Below, in pieces: positions 56,046-64,000 of a DNA stretch of 64,000 nucleotides (the stretch's first letter is position 1; the number at the start of each line of letters is the position of its first letter). A program made the position numbers and the translations under genes. Source of the stretch: Nemophila menziesii (lineage: Eukaryota; Streptophyta; Magnoliopsida; Boraginales; Hydrophyllaceae). Below the pieces are notes generated by a model, which worked only from the letters and a program-made list of their open reading frames with translations, was not told the origin of the DNA and searched no databases. The stretch spans positions 992,001 to 1,056,000 of the forward strand of contig JARWIR010000039.1 of assembly GCA_029959085.1 (NCBI GenBank). The letters are read 5' to 3'.

Positions 56046-59000
56046 TCTAAGTAGGGACATTTGTAATTTTATAGTCTATGAAATTGTAAAAATCCAGAAT
56101 CTCGAAATGTAAAACTATCCTTCCATAAGTTTGATTTCTAAGGTTTATTATTTTCAATGCAATTGCAATGTACCCACTACCATTTATATTGGGAATAAAT
56201 ACTTGAGGTAGATTTGAGACTTTTCCCAAAAACTTATTGTGCGTTTGTTGATTCCAACTTTTTGCAAAAAATAAACTCATAGTTTCTTGAAATTCATCTA
56301 GATTAAGCTCCCTACTCTCCTTAGTAGCTTCAGATTCACTCGTAACATTCCATAACATAGTTATTCAATAAAGCTCGAAAAAATCAAGTTAAGATTTTTA
56401 CCATCGTCGATCTTCTCTCAACCTCGAAAGCTCGCGTAGGGAACCAAGGAAGACCCGCTTCAATTATTATATAATAGATATCATCTATCCATTTTTTAGA
56501 AGGATTGGAGCTCTGGGTTTACCCGTGACATGAGGTCCACATGATCCATGATGGCTTCTAGAAAATAACATCGATGCATCTTCGGAGTCAATATATTTGA
56601 GCGAAGGCCCAAATTGTTGTTTGATTTGGAAATCGTAATCATGAGAAAACTCTCCAACCTCTCTCTATCTCATTTGATTAAAAACTATCGACCTAACCCT
56701 ACAATTAGATAAGAGATTAAATAGTGTTTAATATGTCGATTTTAATTACTCTTTTAACATATAATTATTAAGATAATATTTTATTTTAATATCAAACTCA
56801 TTAGGATTAAAAATCCTGAACATTAATATTAGACCCTTTAGAATAAATAATAATTAATAATATTAATCACTATTATAAATAATACTATGGGTAATATAAA
56901 AATAATCAATATGTTATAATTGATTATTACTCATGTAAAGTAAGGTAAATTGTATAAAATATTTTATAATAAACTACTCTATTCTATTTTCAAAATTCTA
57001 AAAAGTGCACCATATCAGAAACTAACATAAATTAATTGTAATCTAGCAGATGAACTGTATACGTTAAGCCAAAAATTGGATATTGAGTTTAAACTTGTAG
57101 TCTAAAAAATTTGAATATTTTTTTGTAATATTCATAGAATGTGACGTGTTTACACTTTAATACTCATTCAATGAGTTTACATTAACAAAAAAATGACATA
57201 AGTCTTCACTAATAAATCCTTGAAATGAAGAAGGTAATATTGATGTTAAGGTAGCTTATGTTTTAAAATGTTTGTTCATTTTTCTTTCATAAATAATTAT
57301 ATTTTTATTATATAAATATTTTTTATAAAATATTTTGCTATGTTAAATATTTATTGAAAATATAAATTTTAATATTTTAATACGGGTAATAGTAAAAAAT
57401 TTGTATAAAACGTCTTAATATTTTAACTAAAGAAATATTTTGTAAGTGGATAAATTTTGTGAAATAAATGAAGTAATATTTAACAAATCAAGAACCAAGT
57501 TGGTTGTGATATATGTTGAAATTATATATATATATATTGAAAAAACTCTCATTCGTTGGGTTATTATTAAACAGATAGTTTTGTTTTTCCTTCCGGGTAT
57601 TTGCAATTATGTAGAACTGAATCTTATTCTTTCATATTCTTTGACATGTTCTCAATATGTTGAGGTGATTTAAGAATCATATGATTCACTATTATCTCTA
57701 CTACTATCAGATGATTTTTCAAAATTTAGGGTCCTATACTGATTTTTTTTAGAATTTGGGTATATTTCGCTATTTCACATAAAATAGGGACCAATGGTGC
57801 AGGTATCCCTTAATATATTTGCAGTGGAGTGGGTGTATATGACTTTCAAGATGCTGAGATTACATACACTATAACTTATATTTGCAAGTTTAACACATGA
57901 TTATATTAGTTAGTTCTAATAATATAGGGAACAAACCAGGAAAGACAAATTAAAAGCCCAATTCGTTGTCCTGTGTATTCTGGAATCGGTATTTCAGTGT
58001 TCACCTGATCAGACCGATGAGCTCGAATATAAGAAAATGCAAATTATAAGGAAAGAAATATCGGATCGTTTTGGATAAGATTTTGTACAATTTGAATTTT
58101 TTCGGATCAAATTATTGGTATTGGAATTCGAACCGAACTGGAATATTTCGAATTGATGAACCGTACCGAATCAAATATTTTACGATTTAGATAGTTTTTG
58201 GTCAAACTGTTTGAATCAAACTGTTTGAACCGAACTTGCTCATATTGGATCTGATTCGTTGGACATGTTAAGGGATTATACTTGGTTTAGTGTAAACAGA
58301 ATTCCTGATATTGTATGTTTTATAGTCAGTCGTTGAAGTTTTTACAACTCATATGCTTCTTGACCTTCTCTTTCGTGTTTATATTTTTTGTATTGGTGTA
58401 TATCTTTTAATTATTTTTCTCCCTTTACTTTTCTTTGTCCACTTGTTTTGAATGTTTTCTAATACTCACGCATCTAACTGTATTAATGTTATTGGTTTTT
58501 TTCTTTCTTTATGAAGAAATATATAAAATGGAATATTATCAGTTTCATGAAATGGCGTGAGTATCAAAAGGCCATATAAGAAGGGGTCGCTCCATCAAAA
58601 TTATTTTTATTTATCGGTTTCCATATCTCATTTAATGTGGCTTCAAATGCGATTCTACAAGCTATTTTCTTCCAAATATTGATGATCTTGTTCGTTATGT
58701 CCTCAGAATTCAGATGAAGCCTCTATTAGCATCTCTCAATCTTTCTTCTAACATTCCTAATGAGTAAAAATATCTATTATCATGAATCAAATCAGATCAA
58801 CAAAATATAAAAACAAAAGTATATAGTAGCACATAGTACATATTATTCTTATGATCATACACGTCTATGATATTCTAAGTCGAACCCCCACAACCCCGAC
58901 ATCCCCTCCCTAAAAAGGAAACATCGTTTGATTCTTTTAAGGAGAAAACAAAATGGTACAATCAGCCTAACCCAATCAAACATAAAATATTATTACGCGA

Positions 59001-62000
59001 CAAAGTAAATTAGTTTAAATAATCAATTAGAAAATTCTTTTGGAACATATATAGTAGACCGTAAATTAAAAAGATGATTGAAGCAACAAAATGTTCAAAC
59101 AAGTATTTTTGAATAGCAAAATAAATTCAAACAAACAGAAACTTGTTAGAGAAAAGGGATAGGAATAAAAAAAAAGATAACTTAATTACTCAAATAGGTT
59201 TAGTTGCGCTTCAATATTGTCAAGGAAATGCAACATAGAGCAGCGCTACCAATACCGTTTTCAAATATTCATATAACCACTAGCGGGCCACCAATACCAC
59301 TTCATATTATGCATATAAATTCAGAACGTTGAAATAGTCAAAAGTCTACAAATTGGTTCGATTGTTATGCAAAATAGAAAATAACATAACACAATTTTGC
59401 TCTTAAAATGAGCAAATGTACCTAATAATTTGAAATTGTCCCTGAGTTGTGGAAAAATACTCCCCTATTATGAAAAATGACGAAATAAACCATGTATTTT
59501 ATGCCAAATGACAAAAATAGGTTGAGGTGTGAAAAATGACTTTGGGTTATGAAAAATGGAATATAAATACGTGTGGTATGCAAAATGAAAAACATACACC
59601 CATGTGGTGTGTAAAAATCAGTAAAAAAAATTAGAAAATGGGCAAGTGAATATAATGTTTGAAGGACAAATTCAATAAGAAAACTAATAAAATAGAGTTT
59701 GTAAAATAAACTTCTTCTTCATAATTGTGAATTGTTGGTGTAACATCATTCATTGGTAGTGGAGATGGTTCTTGTTGATTGTGTAGTTGGTGGTGTAGAA
59801 TGATCTCGGAGATGTAGATGACCAGTCTTTCTTGAGAAACAGAGGTAAGACCCTCTCTTGTACATCGGTAATTCTCAAACAGGTTTCTTGATAAGCATAT
59901 TTCCTAAAAAAAATCCATCAAACTCGAAAGTTATTATTTGTTTCATTACTCAGATAAATCCATTACCAAATCCACAGTTCCTTTAACACAACATCATGAA
60001 CATCCTTATTTACCTATATTTACAAAGTAGAAAACAAAATTCGATAATATTCATAACAACCCCGGGTGTATCAAAATACGACCAATGATGCAATTTATAC
60101 AATAAAAGAACAAAAACAATAGTGTATCCAGATAAAAAATGATATTACCTTTACACAGAGATCCTGAACACAAAAATTAATCTTTAAGTACATATGGGAT
60201 TTTTTTAATAACAATAACTTAGAAGAAAATGTTACAAAAAAGATACATATTAAAGTATTAGAAAAGATGATATAAACGAAAGGATCGGCGGGCTAAATTG
60301 AAAGATCATTGGTCTGAGAACTACTATCAACCATTCCTGGCCTTTGTGGTACTCCTTTAAATTTTTAGAATGTTAAGTGAATCGTGGAAAAATACATTTA
60401 GGATGTATAATATACTTACAAATAATTGTTCCTTTGATCACATGAAAACAAGATTGTGTACGTAGAAAATAGATTAGATAATGGAGTTAAAATGTAGAAC
60501 GTAATGATATTGTTTAGTAGACATTAACTTTTCCAACTTTGTTTATTAACGCTCACATGTGATGTAACCCTTGTTTTTCGTTTTTCAAGTAGAATAGATA
60601 GACATAATGGGATGAAACTGACTTAAATATTCCAGGGTAGTACTTTATGATATTGTATATCCTACAATATGAGGTTGTATATCTTACAATATGAGGTATA
60701 AGCATCCATAATATCATTATGGGAGAGAAATGGAAGCTACCACATGAAGTCCCAAATTTCTGCAGGAGTAATAGAACATGAGAATAACAACTGAGAGGGT
60801 TTCTGAAAACAAAAATATTTGTGAACATTAAAATTTCGGAATCTTAAAAAACTTTTCATTCCACTTTTCTGAATATTCTTGAATAAAAATTACTTTTTCT
60901 CACAGATTTAAATGTTTATCGAATGACATCCATTGCGGAACAACGTTGAAATTGCAGGAGTGAGTACTCCATCATCGATTATAATGCACTTATAGTCTTT
61001 TAATCCAGACTTTTTCAAGCACTGATAATCTGTTATTCATATAATCTTCATGAATATTAAGCAAGAATATCATATTAAGTTGTACTTTGGTATAAACTAA
61101 AAAACATATCAACAACTACAATATGAATCCAGAACCAACTTCATCTCTTCTTCTTCATTCATCACGACCAACGATTTTCACACAAATTAAAAATAGCTTT
61201 CCTCATTTCTATGCCATTTCATTGATCATTTTCATAAGAAAAATATTTGTCCAAGAAATAAACAATTAGTTGGTGATAAAAAGTTAAAATTTAGTTATAA
61301 GTATCTCAAGGTATTCAAATGATCTTATCTTCATTTTCTTAATTCAGACGCTCACTCAACCTTCAGGTTTTTTAAGAGTAATCTAAACAATTTGTGCAAT
61401 GAGACATAGACATGACTCGTAAACATACTTAAAGACTTGACATTCTCAAACGTGAATTATATGATTTTGGCTTTAAGAAAAACATGATATATTAACTGGA
61501 GCCTCTAAGAATAGCGCTACATCATACATATAAAACAGGGAATACCTTAACTTAATCAGGGATTTCTCAGAAAAAAGAATCTGATATGCTTCATGCTAAG
61601 TTATTATATATATTTCTTCCGGTCTTCAAATTAAGTAATCATTCACCATAGTCACGTATAAACACAACATTTGTTGTTTATGTGATATATATGTTTATTT
61701 GCATGATATAGGAGCTGTATCTGTAGCAAGAGCTAAATGACGGGTATTCTGGTGCAAATATTGATATAGAAAAGAAGACAAAAAAAAAAAAATAGAATAT
61801 ATATAGAGTTGCAACATGAAGAAAGAAACTTACTTTGGGTGTAGAGTTGAAAGTTTTGCAACAAAATCTTCTAAATCAAGAGTTTTGCCATAGTTTCAAT
61901 TCCTTACACATCTAGACAAAGATAAAGTTGATTATGTAACCAAAAAATGAGATAGTAACAAAGAAATATACCAAAAGAATTGATTAATCAACACATCAGA

Positions 62001-62041
62001 TTTAAACTCTTCTTCCTAAAGCATAAGGACAATTGTGTTAT

Positions 62042-62098
<57 letters not shown>

Positions 62099-63115
62099 TT
62101 CCAAACATAATAAGCACATGAAAATGAGGATCGAAAGTTAAAAACTAACATAGTCCGTGGCTGAAGATATTAATGCTAATCCACCAATATCTTAAATGTT
62201 GAATTATCTAATTTTTCCTAAAATTATAAATCAAAATTTAAAAGATATTAAATAACAAAGTCAACCCTTGAGATGAGATACAACAACTGAAATTGTCCTA
62301 CCAGGAGCCTAATGAGATTTCCCATATATCAGAGAACCAGAATCTACTAATTTTCCCATAAGATATGATACATTAAGATTTGCAACTCGAGCACGTATTA
62401 ATTTAAATATAATTGAGCCGAAATCTACTAATTTTCCACCACCATCTTTCAACGCAACTCTAATAGTAGCCATCTCTAATGTTTCAAGGTCTTAAAGAAT
62501 TATGTTACACAAGTGATAAGTTAAGAATGAAATCCAGATTAACCGTTGGATCATAGTGAGTCATTCAGAATTATATACACCAATTATGAACCATAGGAGC
62601 TAATTTTGCAAGCCATAGCTTTAAAATACAACTACTTGTTACATTACATCATTGAAGCCATAGATTAGGTATATGATATTATATGAAGCAAATAGTTACA
62701 TGATATGAACTGTAACATACCAATTCAGCTTCAGACTAAGGTTGACAATCCATTACTGATGTTAATGAACCAAAAACCTGTAATTCTTTTAACTGGTTTC
62801 AAATTAAGATGCAATTTAATTAGTTATTGAGAACTAAATACGAAAACCTCAATAACTTATCAATGGGTTTGATAATTGCATCAGTTAAGAGAATTGCATC
62901 GATAATTGCATCATTTAAGAGTATGCATCAATAATCAAATCAACTACCAGAACCTATAACTTATCAACATCACTCGCGGCCATTTGATAAATAGTTTGAA
63001 GATGATGCAATTCTCAATAATCAAAACAACACCAATCGTGAATCAGCGATTCACCATATCCAAGTGTTTAATCAATTCTTTAGCTACTTTCATATCCTTT
63101 ATTCTTGGTCTTGAT
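56046..63115. other. Long AT-rich intergenic stretch, no gene recognised
   Basis: The short open frames here have no coding features I can support. Near 59455-59620 there are degenerate repeats of TATGAAAAATG/GTGTGAAAAATG. Around 58080-58260 GAACCGAACTGGAA-like text recalls hAT-type MITEs but lacks defined ends. Confidence 0.5.
62045..62092. repeat. (TA)n microsatellite
   Basis: About 24 TA repeats. Confidence 0.95.
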
Positions 63116-63124
63116 GGTACACTC

Positions 63125-63535
63125 CCCGAAATTTTTTTTTCCACCAATATTTGCACTATAAATCTAAATATTATACAAAAATCATAAAATAGGTCCCTAT
63201 ATTAGGAGAAATTGCTCTAAAGATCCCTATATTGTGTAAATATTACAATATAAGTCTCGATATTGATTTTTCTAGTTAATTATGTTATAAATTTCTTTTT
63301 TTAATATAAAATAACATATATTTTGTTATAAAAAATAAAAAAAATCTTATAAATAAATAATTTAAAGCTTAATAAAAAAACTTGTAAAAATTAGGGGAGG
63401 CCAAATAAAGATTTCTTAGAAATTTAGGGATTATTTACTAATAAACTTTCTTTTTTTTAGATAGTTATAGTTTTTTTTCTTTCAAAAATTCAGGGGGCCA
63501 TGGACCCCCCTATCATGTGCTTGGCTCCGCCACTG
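63125..63535 (-). mobile_element. 411-bp insertion with 9-bp target duplication
   Basis: Flanked by GGTACACTC at 63116-63124 and 63536-63544. On the minus strand it begins CAGTGGCGGAGCCAAGCACA and ends AAAAAAATTTCGGG. The start resembles a terminal motif often seen in plant repeats. The ends are not inverted repeats of each other; the class is unresolved. Confidence 0.6.
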
Positions 63536-63544
63536 GGTACACTC

Positions 63545-64000
63545 TTGTGTATTTTTCATAATCCGCGCTACCACTTCACCAAGTTTCACTATTGGCTTCT
63601 CCATATAACCACCGTTAGTGAGGGTTAGGTGAGGTGGGAGGTGATTTTAAAGTTTGGTAAGGTTAGGTACGGCGGTGGGTGATACTTCTCTAGCGAGGTT
63701 AGCGGTGAGGTTAGATCTCTACGGTGTTTATGTTTTTTTTTCCTCACCGTGAATGTGAATTGTGTTTAGAGACGAGAGAATGGGGTGAGTCGTGTGAATT
63801 CTTATTTTTAGTCTTATATTTATAGTAAAGGTATTTTAGGAAAGTCATAAACCTTTTAGTAATGGATCGATCTGAAATGTTCCTTGTAAAATACTTTTAG
63901 CTAAAAACAAATATGGACCCCTCTTTATACCCTCTTTAAGACTTAAATATAGATGTTATATTATTTTTAACATGTGATGTGTTAGTGCAATGTTGTGATA
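63545..64000. other. End of window, nothing recognised
   Basis: Contains GT-rich GAGGTTAGGTGAGG-like text near 63620-63715; no gene supported. Confidence 0.4.

Noticed and set aside
60553..60828. 91-codon minus-strand open frame
   Set aside because: AT-rich, biased to Phe/Tyr/Ser, no motif, no neighbouring coding evidence.

Overview
This window is a stretch of flowering-plant nuclear DNA, probably from a dicot, made almost entirely of nested and decayed transposable elements. It is AT-rich. It carries Athila-type Ty3/Gypsy LTR retrotransposons, L1-type LINEs with a C-terminal RNase H domain, MITEs, and intron-bearing fragments of a plant gene resembling the CCR4-NOT subunit NOT2. I see no intact host gene, rRNA, tRNA or CRISPR array. 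The species cannot be named from sequence alone.

Left part (1-16157). Element A (+ strand, left end outside the window) has an open gag-protease frame fused directly to the integrase C-terminus, a second intact ORF, and a 3' LTR at 6296-7823. Element B (- strand, 8195-15978) belongs to the same family. It keeps protease, reverse transcriptase, RNase H and most of integrase, but has three stops, a frameshift and a truncated integrase. A 1528-bp LTR (14259-15786), flanked by the 5-bp target duplication ATTAT, sits inside the 5' LTR of B. The block 6296-8194 recurs at 14259-16157 without indels. I read this as a tandem duplication in which the second copy of element A collapsed to a solo LTR.

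Middle part (15979-31700). Two complete units and one partial unit form a tandem array of about 5.4-5.8 kb period. Each unit carries an old LINE piece. The two complete units also carry exon-like blocks of an unrecognised gene, and unit 1 has a second internal copy of those blocks. AT-rich DNA follows, with two clusters of a CpG-containing short repeat.

Right part (31700-64000). A LINE fragment is followed by a hAT-like MITE, a nest of three related MITEs, NOT2-like gene fragments, and three more LINE copies. One minus-strand LINE is interrupted by a captured exon-like block, a hAT-like element, and the complete Athila-type element C (47046-55217, TSD TATCT). C has lost its polymerase region independently of A. 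The last 8 kb hold no recognisable gene, only microsatellites and one 411-bp insertion with a 9-bp target duplication.

Functionally, A and C look like non-autonomous elements that keep gag, protease, a downstream ORF and cis signals. They would need reverse transcriptase and integrase from relatives such as an intact version of B. All three are probably inactive as they stand, although the visible frames of A are open.
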